NCBI GenBank assembly: GCA_017610265.1
Contig: JAFCCH010000008.1
Coordinates: 1 to 37,598, forward strand
Source of the DNA: Nitrososphaerota archaeon
Lineage (GTDB): Archaea; Iainarchaeota; Iainarchaeia; Iainarchaeales; GCA-2688035
Length of the DNA stretch: 37,598 bases
Direction of reading: 5' to 3'
Shown piece by piece: positions 16,101 through 22,349 of this stretch (positions within the stretch are counted from its first letter, which is position 1; each line of letters begins with the position of its first letter). A model generated the notes under the pieces. That model was not told the DNA's origin and made no database searches. It saw nothing but the letters and a program-made list of their open reading frames with translations. Position numbers and translations under genes: made by a program.

Positions 16101-16108
16101 TATTTAAA
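16101..16108 (-). promoter_or_regulatory. TATA box of the pilin-like gene
   Basis: TTTAAATA on the minus strand, about 31 bp upstream of the ATG at 16073. Confidence 0.55.
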
Positions 16109-16127
16109 CGTTTTCTTTACTCTGCCC

Positions 16128-16435
16128 TTATGCGCCTGCAAGCATAAATCCTGCGCCAAAAAGAATGCCCATGTTTATTTTTCCCAAATGTCTTTGGATA
16201 AAACTTTCTTTTGGAAAGGTGTCTAGAAAAATGGTTATTGCTATATAGATTGCAGGTATGGTTGTTGCAAGAAAAGGAAATCCAAACAACCGCATCAATG
16301 CAGAAACTGCTATGAAAAGGGCTGAAAATTTGATAATCCCCCAAAACTCTGTTTTCCGCCTGCGTAAGCAAATACATAAAGCATTATCAGAACAGCTAGG
16401 TTAAAGGGGTTGTTTAAGACAAGCCCAACAAGCCA
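16128..16435 (-). pseudogene. Membrane-protein fragment, frameshifted
   Basis: The minus strand encodes the C-terminal part of a membrane protein in two frames. The first reads WLVGLVLNNPFNLAVLIMLY then VFAYAGGK; the second continues TEFWGIIKFSALFIAVSALM and ends DTFPKESFIQRHLGKINMG, LFGAGFMLAGA, stop at 16128. Adding one A to the AAAA run near 16349 restores one frame, so this is a single-base loss. The 5' end is missing and the fragment is fused in frame to a toxin remnant at about 16436. The ORF track's 86-aa ORF at 16117-16377 is a third, meaningless frame. Function unknown; about three helices remain. Confidence 0.72.
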
Positions 16436-16663
16436 TGACAGGTCCAGCTTCCACGGGTTTTTGACTCCGTATTTTTCTAGGTATTCCTTTGGAATCTTCT
16501 CTTTTGAAAGGTGGTCGCCGTACTTCTAATTATACTTGAGTTTGTTGATTCCTTTTTCAATTAGCTTTACGAGTTTGATGCTTTCTCCGTCTCCTTGTTT
16601 GGCTCTCTGCTTAAGTTTTTCAAATTCTTCATCGAACTCTTTTACTGGAACAACTCTATACAT
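16436..16663 (-). pseudogene. RelE/ParE-like toxin remnant with in-frame TAG
   Basis: The ATG at 16663 follows the antitoxin stop directly (TGAATG). The reading frame gives MYRVVPVKEFDEEFEKLKQR and ends INKLKYN, then TAG (16526-16528, codon 46), then in the same frame KYGDHLSKEKIPKEYLEKYG, VKNPWKLDLS. These pieces line up with archaeal RelE-superfamily mRNA-interferase toxins as I remember them (NPxYGDHIPKxxIPKEYxxKYGVxNLW). The expected next segment (GWRLIYT and the catalytic C terminus) is absent, replaced in frame by the membrane-protein fragment. The toxin is therefore dead twice over: a nonsense codon (CAG to TAG would explain it) and loss of its catalytic end. Confidence 0.75.
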
Positions 16664-16927
16664 TCAGTATTCCTTCCCTTTTTTGATTGCCTTGCCCAGT
16701 TTTTGGTTTGACGCAATCCACATTATCTTGTTGTCTTTTGTGAAAATAATCTTGTTTGATTTTAGCAAGTAGTCTAGGATTATTTGGAATGTTTGGTACT
16801 GAACCTGCTTGGGTAGGCTCTTCCAGAGCTCCATTCTTGCAGGATAGTTTTTTGCATCTTGTATAGTGTCCTCTACCATTAGCACAGTATCAAGCCTCGG
16901 ATAATGCAGAATTGTTTTTGTTGCCAT
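16664..16927 (-). CDS. wHTH-like antitoxin protein
   Basis: An 87-residue intact protein starting MATKTILHYPRLDTVLMVED, with ELWKSLPKQVQYQTFQIILD and YLLKSNKIIF later. The HYPRLDTVLMVE start and the wHTH-like core followed by a beta wing (FTKDNKIMWIA) match a family that in archaea often precedes a RelE-like toxin, as I recall. It directly abuts the toxin remnant, completing a classical antitoxin-toxin order. A palindrome overlapping its promoter suggests autoregulation. The antitoxin is intact while its toxin is not, which is the expected order of decay. Confidence 0.7.
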   Translation of the reverse strand: MATKTILHYPRLDTVLMVEDTIQDAKNYPARMELWKSLPKQVQYQTFQIILDYLLKSNKIIFTKDNKIMWIASNQKLGKAIKKGKEY

Positions 16928-16938
16928 AAAAACATCTA

Positions 16939-16956
16939 TTGTATATATTTATACAA
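16939..16956. promoter_or_regulatory. Operator palindrome and TATA region of the antitoxin
   Basis: TTGTATA-TATT-TATACAA is a perfect 7-bp inverted repeat 12-29 bp upstream of the antitoxin ATG and overlapping its TATA-like TATAAATATATA. This placement suits autorepression by the wHTH protein. Confidence 0.55.
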
Positions 16957-16995
16957 GTAGTTTATTTAAACGTTTCGCTTCACTTAACAGGTTTA

Positions 16996-17066
16996 AGCGA
17001 GGGGAGGGAGTCGAACCCTCTTCCTCGGCTCTGCAGGCCGGTGCATAACCGTTCTGCTACCCCCGC
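16996..17066 (-). tRNA. trnC: tRNA-Cys (GCA)
   Basis: The minus strand folds into a 71-nt cloverleaf. The acceptor stem is GCGGGGG paired with CCCTCGC (one G-U), the anticodon loop CTGCAGA has anticodon GCA, the T arm is GAGGG-TTCGACT-CCCTC, and the discriminator base is U, as expected for tRNA-Cys. CCA is not encoded and there is no intron. The top pair of the anticodon stem appears to be C-A. The gene begins 5 nt after the cysteine synthase stop codon on the same strand, so it is probably processed from the cysK transcript. Confidence 0.95.
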
Positions 17067-17071
17067 GTTAA

Positions 17072-18013
17072 TTAATATTCTTCCTCAAATTCCTTTTTAT
17101 TGTTATTCCCTTTGAACAAATCCATGCTTAAATACCTTTCTCCTCTGTCAGGCAAAACAGTTGCGATCTTGCCGTATTTTTTTGCTATTTTAAGCGCTAT
17201 AAGCATGTTTGCTCCGCTGCTTATCCCCACTAGAAGGCCTTGTTCCCTTGCCAGCTTTCTTGTCATCTCAACAGCTTCCTCGCTTTTAACCGTAAAAACT
17301 TCGTCAACTTTGTCCATGTTTATTAATTTTGGAATAAATCCGTCTCCAATTCCCTGAATCTTGTGTTCTCCAATTCTTGCGTTGCTGCCTCCAAACATTA
17401 CTGCTGCTTCCTCCGGTTCCACCGCGATTGCCTTAACTTTTGGATTGTGTTCTTTTATTACTTTTGAGATTCCCATCAATGTTCCACCTGTGCCAACCCC
17501 TGCAACCACTGCGTCAACTGCTCCAATTTCGTTTAGTATTTCTTTCCCTGTTTTTTCCTGGGCTTTCAAATTTGCTGGGTTGCTGAACTGTCTTGCATAA
17601 AATGTCTTTGGCTCCATGGCAAGTTCTTCAACCCTGCTTATGGCTTCTTTAAGGCTGCCGCTTTTTGATGTCAAAATAAGCTCTGCGCCAAAGGCCTTCA
17701 TAAGCTGCTTTCTTTCTTCACTCATGTTTTCAGGCATCACAATTTTTACCTTGTAGCCTTTTGCCGCGCCAACCATTGCCAGTGCAATGCCAGTATTGCC
17801 GCTGCTTGCTTCAACAATTGTGTATCCTTTTTGCAGCTCTCCTTTTTTTTCCGCTTCTTCAATTATTTCCAGGGCAATCCTGTCCTTTATGCTGCCGCTT
17901 GGATTGACGCTTTCAAGCTTTGCAAACACGTTTCCAATTTTGATTAGCGGAGTATTGCCTATTGCATTCAGTACAGAATTTTTTTTATTCGATACATTTA
18001 TCTCTAGTTTCAA
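17072..18013 (-). CDS. cysK: Cysteine synthase (PLP-dependent)
   Basis: Fold-type II PLP enzyme making cysteine from O-acetylserine or O-phosphoserine and sulfide. Visible motifs: IGNTPLIKI start, NPSGSIKDR with the PLP lysine, EASSGNTGIALA (substrate loop), GVGTGGTLMGISK (phosphate-binding), and GLLVGISSGANM near the end. Length is normal. The start is unclear: only TTG codons at 18028, 18025 and 18013 are in frame and no Shine-Dalgarno is evident. An ATG at about 17998 would give MYRIKKNSVLNAIGNTPL if the A8 run had one more A. The gene lies behind a Cys-rich leader ORF with a hairpin and U tract, and in front of tRNA-Cys, which strongly suggests cysteine-responsive control. Confidence 0.93.
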   Translation of the reverse strand: MKLEINVSNKKNSVLNAIGNTPLIKIGNVFAKLESVNPSGSIKDRIALEIIEEAEKKGELQKGYTIVEASSGNTGIALAMVGAAKGYKVKIVMPENMSEERKQLMKAFGAELILTSKSGSLKEAISRVEELAMEPKTFYARQFSNPANLKAQEKTGKEILNEIGAVDAVVAGVGTGGTLMGISKVIKEHNPKVKAIAVEPEEAAVMFGGSNARIGEHKIQGIGDGFIPKLINMDKVDEVFTVKSEEAVEMTRKLAREQGLLVGISSGANMLIALKIAKKYGKIATVLPDRGERYLSMDLFKGNNNKKEFEEEY

Positions 18014-18018
18014 AAAAA
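18012..18018 (-). terminator. U7 tract between leader peptide and cysK
   Basis: The minus strand has TTTTTTT in an overall U-rich stretch 47-53 nt after the leader stop codon. Archaeal RNA polymerase can terminate at such tracts, so it is the candidate attenuation site. It lies next to or inside the first codons of cysK depending on the start. Confidence 0.4.
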
Positions 18019-18048
18019 CACTCAACAAACAGTTTCAAAACCAAGTCA

Positions 18049-18073
18049 TACTGCAAGCCGATGCTTAGCAGTA
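18049..18073 (-). promoter_or_regulatory. Attenuator-like hairpin at the end of the leader ORF
   Basis: On the minus strand TACTGC, a bulged T and AAGC pair with GCTT and GCAGTA around an ATCG loop: 10 bp with one bulge. The 5' arm contains the last two codons (Tyr, Cys) and the first base of the stop codon of the leader ORF, so ribosome position on the leader would decide whether the hairpin forms. Confidence 0.7.
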
Positions 18074-18118
18074 ACAGCAACAGCAGCAATTGCATGGCCT
18101 TGCATTATTGGTTTTCAT
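18065..18118 (-). CDS. Cysteine-rich leader peptide (17 aa)
   Basis: Too short for the ORF track. Codons on the minus strand from ATG 18118 read MKTNNARPCNCCCCCYC followed by TAA: 7 Cys in 17 residues, five of them in one uninterrupted run. It lies upstream of cysteine synthase and the tRNA-Cys gene. A TATA box centred about 27 bp upstream of the ATG implies a leaderless transcript starting at this peptide. The last codons form one arm of a hairpin and a U tract follows. Known bacterial Cys-rich uORFs control cysteine genes by ribosome stalling; this has the same layout. A metal-binding micro-peptide is the alternative, less likely given the position. Confidence 0.85.
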   Translation of the reverse strand: MKTNNARPCNCCCCCYC

Positions 18119-18122
18119 TATA

Positions 18123-18130
18123 CTAATATA
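18123..18130 (+). promoter_or_regulatory. TATA box of the ThiI-like gene
   Basis: CTAATATA centred about 28 bp upstream of ATG 18155. It interleaves with the divergent cysK-unit promoter in a 36-bp gap. Confidence 0.5.
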
Positions 18131-18140
18131 TTGCTTTTGT

Positions 18141-18149
18141 TGTTTAAAT
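18141..18149 (-). promoter_or_regulatory. TATA box of the leader-cysK-tRNA-Cys unit
   Basis: TATTTAAACA on the minus strand, centred 27 bp upstream of the leader ATG. Confidence 0.6.
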
Positions 18150-18154
18150 AAGTT

Positions 18155-19066
18155 ATGAATTCGTCAAATGCTGAAAGCTGCCTTCTTGTAAAAACGGCTT
18201 CAGAAATTTCTCTGAAAGGCCCTTTTGTCAGGAAGTTTTTCACAAAAAAGCTTGTGCAAAGCATAAAGTTTTCTCTCAAGAAAAATAAGATTCCCTTTTC
18301 AGAAATTACCAGGGGTGGAGGAAGGCTTTACATCTACTGCGAGGAACCGGAAAAGGTTCAAACAGTTCTTTTAACTGTTTCAGGAATTCATGCAACCGCG
18401 GTCTCGCAGCATTTTAGAAAAGCAGACTATTCCCTAATGGAGGAATCTGTTCTTGTATTTGCAAAAAACCTGTTGAAAAAAGGCGATTCTTTTGCCCTTG
18501 ATGTAAGGGTTAGCAGTAACAAGGATTTTTCCTCAAAAGATCTTGAAAACAAATTAGGTGCAGTAGTGATGAAAGCCATTCCTGGCCTGAAAGTAAATTT
18601 AAGCAAACCAGACAAAAAAGTCCTGGTAGAAATTAGAACAAGGGATTTCTTTGTTTACGCTTTTGACAAAAAGGGTTTGGGCGGGCTTCCACTTGGAGTG
18701 GAGGGAAATGTTGCAATGTTCTTTGAGGGAAAGGAAGACGAGCTTCCAGCTGCGTTCCTTTTGATGCACAGAGGCTGTCACATTTTTCCAATTGTGAAAA
18801 AGATCACTCCTACAATTGAAAAACATTTGGCAAAGTTTATTCCATTCAATGATTATCGCCCTTTCATTCCAACAGAGAAAAAGGACTTGCAGAAACTCAT
18901 TGAGGAACAAAGAATCAAGGCAATTGCCACAGCTGACTCAAGCCTTGAAACTAAAGATCTTGTCTCCTATGAGGAATTCAACAAAGGAAGAAAGCTAGTT
19001 GTGCTAAGGCCGCTTCTTCTTTATCCTGCTGAAGCAAAAAAGAAGATTGAAGATCTTTTCAAATAA
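18155..19066 (+). CDS. ThiI-like THUMP protein with degenerate PP-loop
   Basis: ThiI makes 4-thiouridine at tRNA position 8. Residues about 10-165 match its N-terminal ferredoxin-like and THUMP domains (KTASEISLKG; RGGGRLYIY; VRVSSNKDFSSKDLENKLGA; VEIRTRDFFVYA). GLGGLPLGVEG matches the lead-in to the PP-loop, but the ATP-binding SGGxDSPVAA is replaced by EGKEDELPAA, so adenylation chemistry is very unlikely. The part after it is short (303 aa in total versus about 390 or more). Likely a tRNA-binding protein derived from ThiI. Start ATG 18155, divergent from the cysteine unit with interleaved promoters. Confidence 0.8.
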   Translation: MNSSNAESCLLVKTASEISLKGPFVRKFFTKKLVQSIKFSLKKNKIPFSEITRGGGRLYIYCEEPEKVQTVLLTVSGIHATAVSQHFRKADYSLMEESVLVFAKNLLKKGDSFALDVRVSSNKDFSSKDLENKLGAVVMKAIPGLKVNLSKPDKKVLVEIRTRDFFVYAFDKKGLGGLPLGVEGNVAMFFEGKEDELPAAFLLMHRGCHIFPIVKKITPTIEKHLAKFIPFNDYRPFIPTEKKDLQKLIEEQRIKAIATADSSLETKDLVSYEEFNKGRKLVVLRPLLLYPAEAKKKIEDLFK

Positions 19067-19075
19067 TTCCTTGCT

Positions 19076-19681
19076 TTAACTCTTTGCAAAGCCTTTTGCA
19101 ATTGCCATTCTTTGCAATGCAGAAACATTTGTCAAAAAAGCAAGGCCTGCAACAACATAAGTTAAGTACAAGGGATTAATGCTTGCGGCTAGAATTCCAA
19201 AGAACAGGATTAACAGCCTTTCAGCTCTTTCAAGCAAGCCGCCTTTCAATTCCTTTCCACTTGGAACAAGCTCTTTCTCTTTTGCTGCTGCTTTTGCATA
19301 TGTTGTAAGCATGCTTCCAAGTAAGTATAGGAAAATCCATGCAAAAGCAGGAATGTAAAAGTCAGGCAGTGCAACAAACAAAAGCCCAAACAGAATTATT
19401 GCCTCAACGTAACGGTCAACCATTGTGTCAAGATATGCTCCAAACATGCTCACAGTTCTTGTGACTCTGGCAACCGCGCCGTCAACCATATCAAGAAAGC
19501 TTGAAACAATAAAGAAAGCGCCAGCCATCAAAAAGTCGCCTTGCACCAGATAATAGACCGCGATAAACGCAGGCAGCAATGAAATAATTGTCCACTGGTT
19601 TGGGCTTAATGGAATCTTGCTGAAAATAATCCCAATCTTTGTTGAAAGCTTGTCAAACATTTGCCTGTTTTTGTAAAGCAT
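19076..19681 (-). CDS. CDP-alcohol phosphatidyltransferase, probable archaetidylinositol phosphate synthase
   Basis: Integral membrane enzyme that joins a CDP-activated lipid to an alcohol phosphate. The family signature is complete: DMVDGAVAR, then GAYLDTMVDRY (DxxDGxxARx8GxxxDxxxD). About six helices follow the usual pattern. The nearby MIPS gene makes inositol-1-phosphate, the substrate of archaetidylinositol phosphate synthase, which supports that assignment. I prefer the ATG at 19681 (MLYKNRQMFDKL) over the track start at 19774, because a TTTTATAAA box lies about 30 bp upstream and the longer start adds a poorly conserved segment. It was probably downstream of MIPS before the LAGLIDADG gene intervened. 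Confidence 0.88.
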   Translation of the reverse strand: MLYKNRQMFDKLSTKIGIIFSKIPLSPNQWTIISLLPAFIAVYYLVQGDFLMAGAFFIVSSFLDMVDGAVARVTRTVSMFGAYLDTMVDRYVEAIILFGLLFVALPDFYIPAFAWIFLYLLGSMLTTYAKAAAKEKELVPSGKELKGGLLERAERLLILFFGILAASINPLYLTYVVAGLAFLTNVSALQRMAIAKGFAKS

Positions 19682-19802
19682 TGTAAAAATAGTGTTCTTT
19701 CTGGTTAATAAGTTTTTATAAAAAAAGAAAAGAAGTTGGAAAGTTACCTTTCCCTTTCTCCTTTGATGCATCAATCACTTCCAATAGAGAATTTTTTCTT
19801 AG

Positions 19803-19922
19803 GACTCGAATTTTCTCGGCTTAAATCTTTGCCTTCGCTTCGCTCTGGACAACGAATTTAATGCCTCCAAAATTCGCAAGGACGTCTACGAAAAAATTCT
19901 TCATAAATTGGAGGTGATTTGA
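19803..19922 (+). other. Start-less coding remnant coupled to the next ORF
   Basis: The frame is open after a TAG at 19800 and ends LDNEFNASKIRKDVYEKILH, KLEVI, TGA. It has no ATG, GTG or TTG until near its end, yet the sequence looks like helical protein. Its TGA overlaps the ATG of the 32-codon ORF (TGATG), and its last codons carry the Shine-Dalgarno GGAGGTGAT. I read it as the 3' stub of a lost gene that was translationally coupled to the next one; this is tentative. Confidence 0.35.
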
Positions 19923-20020
19923 TGAGTTTTTTGATTACAGAAAACAAAAGAAATCCGTTTGGAAACGGGTTCACTTTTGATGAGTTGCTAAAGAATATGA
20001 GGAGAAATGAGTTTCCTTGA
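19922..20020 (+). CDS. Small ORF (32 aa) with perfect Shine-Dalgarno
   Basis: Missing from the ORF track. MSFLITENKRNPFGNGFTFD... ends RRNEFP. GGAGGTGATTTG directly precedes the ATG, the best ribosome-binding site in the window. No family is recognised. It lies between a coding remnant and the LAGLIDADG gene and may be a small accessory protein or another remnant. The first 25 nt recur imperfectly at 20007-20031. Confidence 0.45.
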   Translation: MSFLITENKRNPFGNGFTFDELLKNMRRNEFP

Positions 20021-20085
20021 TTACCGGAAACCTCGTCTATAAAAGTTGCTTTAAAAAACGAAAGCGAGGTCTTACTGGTGAACCA

Positions 20086-21156
20086 ATGGATAGCACAATT
20101 GTTACTTTTGAGCAATTTGTTAAATCATTTCCAAGGATTACAAACAAGAGCAAGGTTCTGGCAAAGAGGATTCTGCCATTACATGCTTCGCCAGAGCTCG
20201 CTGCTCTGGTCGCGGCACTGATGACTGACGGGCATGTGGAATGGTATACAAGTGATGGGAATTCGAGGGCAAAAAAGATTATTCTTTATTTAAGCAATAA
20301 GGCGGAGTGTGAATGGTTTTTTTCTCTTGTCCTGAAAGTTTTTGGTACTGAGGGACAAATACAAGCATACAAACCAAAATCAGGTTATTTCAAAAAGCAA
20401 CCCTATAAGGCATTTGTTTCCAGTGCAACAATTACTCAAATACTAATTCTTGCTGGTTCTCCTATTGGAAATAAGACTGAAAAAGAATTTCTTATTCCTA
20501 ATTGGATAATGGATAGCAACAGTGAAATCAAAAGTAGATTTTTACAAACCTTTTTTACTTTTGAGGCCAGTAAACCCAGGGTAAAAACCAATAGGGAGTT
20601 TTCTTTTGAAATAAGTTTAACAATGGTAAAAACTAAAGAATTGCTTGGAAACGCTTTCAAGTTTTTTTCCCAAATTAAGAAATTGTTAGCGGAATTTGAG
20701 GTAATCTCTACAAGAACTATTGCTTGTCCTACAACAAACGGCGTTGGAATTTCCAAATATGCTTTTGGTTTTTCAATAACCAATCAGTTTTCGATAATAA
20801 ATTTCTATAGGCATATTGGCTATTTCAATCCTGAAAAACAAAGAGTGCTTAAAAAAATAGTTCTGAAAATTTCCAAGTTTGGCAGACTAAAATCCAGCAA
20901 GGTTTGTGCTTTGATTGGTGAGATAAAAATCTTTTTTGGGAGTGATAGATTATTTGCGGCAGAAGTGAGTAAACATACTGAGAAAAATTATTCAAAAAGG
21001 CAATTGGAGCATTTTAGGAGAAACGAATCAAAAGTTCCATTAGAACTTTTGTTTTCTTTAATAAAAATGAAGACTGATAAGGCAATTCTTAATGAATTGC
21101 CAAACCATATAATCTTCTTATATTCTTTGGATTCTAGCGTTCCCTTGTGCCCTTAA
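20086..21156 (+). CDS. LAGLIDADG homing-endonuclease-like protein
   Basis: A free-standing protein of about 356 residues. The first LAGLIDADG helix is ELAALVAALMTDGHVEW (catalytic-type Asp in MTDG), followed by a beta-rich saddle (AKKIILYLSNKAECEWFFSL, YKAFVSSATITQIL). The second helix is KSRFLQTFFTFEA, where the Glu occupies the metal-ligand position. The remaining part may be a DNA-recognition or HTH region. I chose ATG 20086 because GGTGA lies 5 nt before it; the track start is an upstream TTG. It is antisense to both neighbours and overlaps the MIPS 3' end by 23 nt, as expected for a mobile insertion. No host intron or intein is seen, so activity and target are unknown. Confidence 0.72.
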   Translation: MDSTIVTFEQFVKSFPRITNKSKVLAKRILPLHASPELAALVAALMTDGHVEWYTSDGNSRAKKIILYLSNKAECEWFFSLVLKVFGTEGQIQAYKPKSGYFKKQPYKAFVSSATITQILILAGSPIGNKTEKEFLIPNWIMDSNSEIKSRFLQTFFTFEASKPRVKTNREFSFEISLTMVKTKELLGNAFKFFSQIKKLLAEFEVISTRTIACPTTNGVGISKYAFGFSITNQFSIINFYRHIGYFNPEKQRVLKKIVLKISKFGRLKSSKVCALIGEIKIFFGSDRLFAAEVSKHTEKNYSKRQLEHFRRNESKVPLELLFSLIKMKTDKAILNELPNHIIFLYSLDSSVPLCP

Positions 21157-22240
21157 TAAATTCCTCGACCATATCTCTTGCAACAGGGTCTGGATATTGT
21201 ATTGCCGGATGTTTCATTATGTAGGCGCTTATGCTATCAAGTTTTCCTTTAATGCTTCTATCCAAAGCAAGTTTCAGGCATCTAATCCCGTCAATTGTAC
21301 AACCTGCACTGTTTGGAGAATCTTCGACCTGTAACCTGACTTCAATATTAACTGGTGCTCTGCCAAATTTCTCGCCCTCGATCCGACAAAAACAAATTTT
21401 CCTGTCCTTTATCCATGGCACGAAGTCACTTGGTCCGATATGAACCTTATCAGGTTCCAAAGGAACTTTCAGATTACTTTGTACAGCCTCTGTCTTTGAA
21501 ATTCTTTTGAATTTCAATCTGTTGTGCCTTGCCATGTTCAGGAAATCTGTGTTTCCGCCAACATTTAGCTGGTATGTCCCAGTAATCTTTACACCTCTGT
21601 CATCGAACAGTTTTGCAAGAGTCCTATGTACTATTGTAGCACCTACTTCCGCTTTTATGTCGTCGCCTGCACAAGGAAGTCCTTTTTCCACAAACTTTTT
21701 TTCCCATTCGGGGTCTGAGGCTATGAATGATGGAATGCAGTTCAAGAAAGCAATTCCTGCGTCCAAGGCAGCCTGTGCATAGTGCTGTGTTGCCTTTTCA
21801 GATCCGACCGGCATGTAGTTCATCAGGATTTCTGCTCCTGACTCTTTCAAAATCTTTGTGGTGTCAGCAGGCTTTTGGCTTTCGTCAACCCTGAAAGAAA
21901 CATCTTCCGAGTATTCAATCATGTGGTCTGCTACTCCGTCCAAAACAGGACCTTTTTGTACAATGACATCTCCCCACTTTGAAACTTTTTCCATTATTGT
22001 GTATGTATTGTTAGGCTTTTCGTAAATTGCCTTGTTCAACGGCTTTCCAACCTTTCTTTTGTCAACATCAAAAGCGGCAACAAACTCAATATCTGAAACT
22101 TTGTAGCCTCTAATAACATTGTGCATAAGCCCTGGAACAAGCTCATCGCCTTCTTTTACATCTTTATAGAATTCCACTCCTTGAATAAGTGAAGAAGCAC
22201 AATTACCAATTCCTGCAATCGCAACCTTAATTTTTCCCAT
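21134..22240 (-). CDS. ino1: myo-Inositol-1-phosphate synthase
   Basis: NAD-dependent isomerase turning glucose-6-phosphate into inositol-1-phosphate, precursor of inositol lipids. The N-terminal Rossmann motif is VAIAGIGNCASSLIQG; GDDIKAEVGATIVHRTLAKLF and LNVGGNTDFLNM are strongly conserved in the archaeal/actinobacterial class, as is VEDSPNSAG near the C terminus. Length (368 aa) is normal. Start ATG 22240 has GGAGGTT about 10 nt upstream, so this message has a leader of about 40 nt. The promoter carries an 11-bp inverted repeat next to the divergent PadR gene. The archaetidylinositol phosphate synthase-like gene lies downstream beyond the endonuclease insertion. Confidence 0.96.
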   Translation of the reverse strand: MGKIKVAIAGIGNCASSLIQGVEFYKDVKEGDELVPGLMHNVIRGYKVSDIEFVAAFDVDKRKVGKPLNKAIYEKPNNTYTIMEKVSKWGDVIVQKGPVLDGVADHMIEYSEDVSFRVDESQKPADTTKILKESGAEILMNYMPVGSEKATQHYAQAALDAGIAFLNCIPSFIASDPEWEKKFVEKGLPCAGDDIKAEVGATIVHRTLAKLFDDRGVKITGTYQLNVGGNTDFLNMARHNRLKFKRISKTEAVQSNLKVPLEPDKVHIGPSDFVPWIKDRKICFCRIEGEKFGRAPVNIEVRLQVEDSPNSAGCTIDGIRCLKLALDRSIKGKLDSISAYIMKHPAIQYPDPVARDMVEEFIKGTRER

Positions 22241-22274
22241 ATTTAAAAAACCTCCGAGTCTTTTACAAACATAA

Positions 22275-22298
22275 ACTATTTTACAACTGTAAAATAGT
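22275..22298. promoter_or_regulatory. Operator palindrome in the ino1 promoter
   Basis: ACTATTTTACA and TGTAAAATAGT form a perfect 11-bp inverted repeat with a 2-nt centre. It lies just downstream of the minus-strand TATA-like AATTATAT (22301-22308), across the expected ino1 transcription start. Another CTATTTTAT half-site lies near 22309-22317. The arrangement indicates repression, most simply by the adjacent PadR protein. Confidence 0.8.
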
Positions 22299-22300
22299 GA

Positions 22301-22328
22301 TATAATTAGCTATTTTATATATATAAAA
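22301..22328. promoter_or_regulatory. Divergent TATA boxes of ino1 and padR
   Basis: AATTATAT (22301-22308, minus strand) serves ino1. TTTTATATATATAAAA (22313-22328) lies 22-37 bp upstream of the padR ATG at 22350 and gives leaderless spacing. Confidence 0.6.
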
Positions 22329-22349
22329 CTTTTGTCACCTCTTTTTTGC

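Noticed and set aside
16117-16377. 86-codon ORF in the track
   Set aside because: Its translation is polar and patternless, whereas the two other frames of this strand give clear membrane-helix sequence.
16526-16528. TAG in the toxin as a recoded sense codon (Gln or pyrrolysine)
   Set aside because: truD and dph2 end normally at TAG, and the toxin has further lesions, so ordinary decay explains it.
18035-18049. Second mini-ORF MTWF after the leader peptide, in frame with cysK
   Set aside because: Four codons ending in TGA with no SD; probably chance, though its ATG overlaps the hairpin 3' arm.
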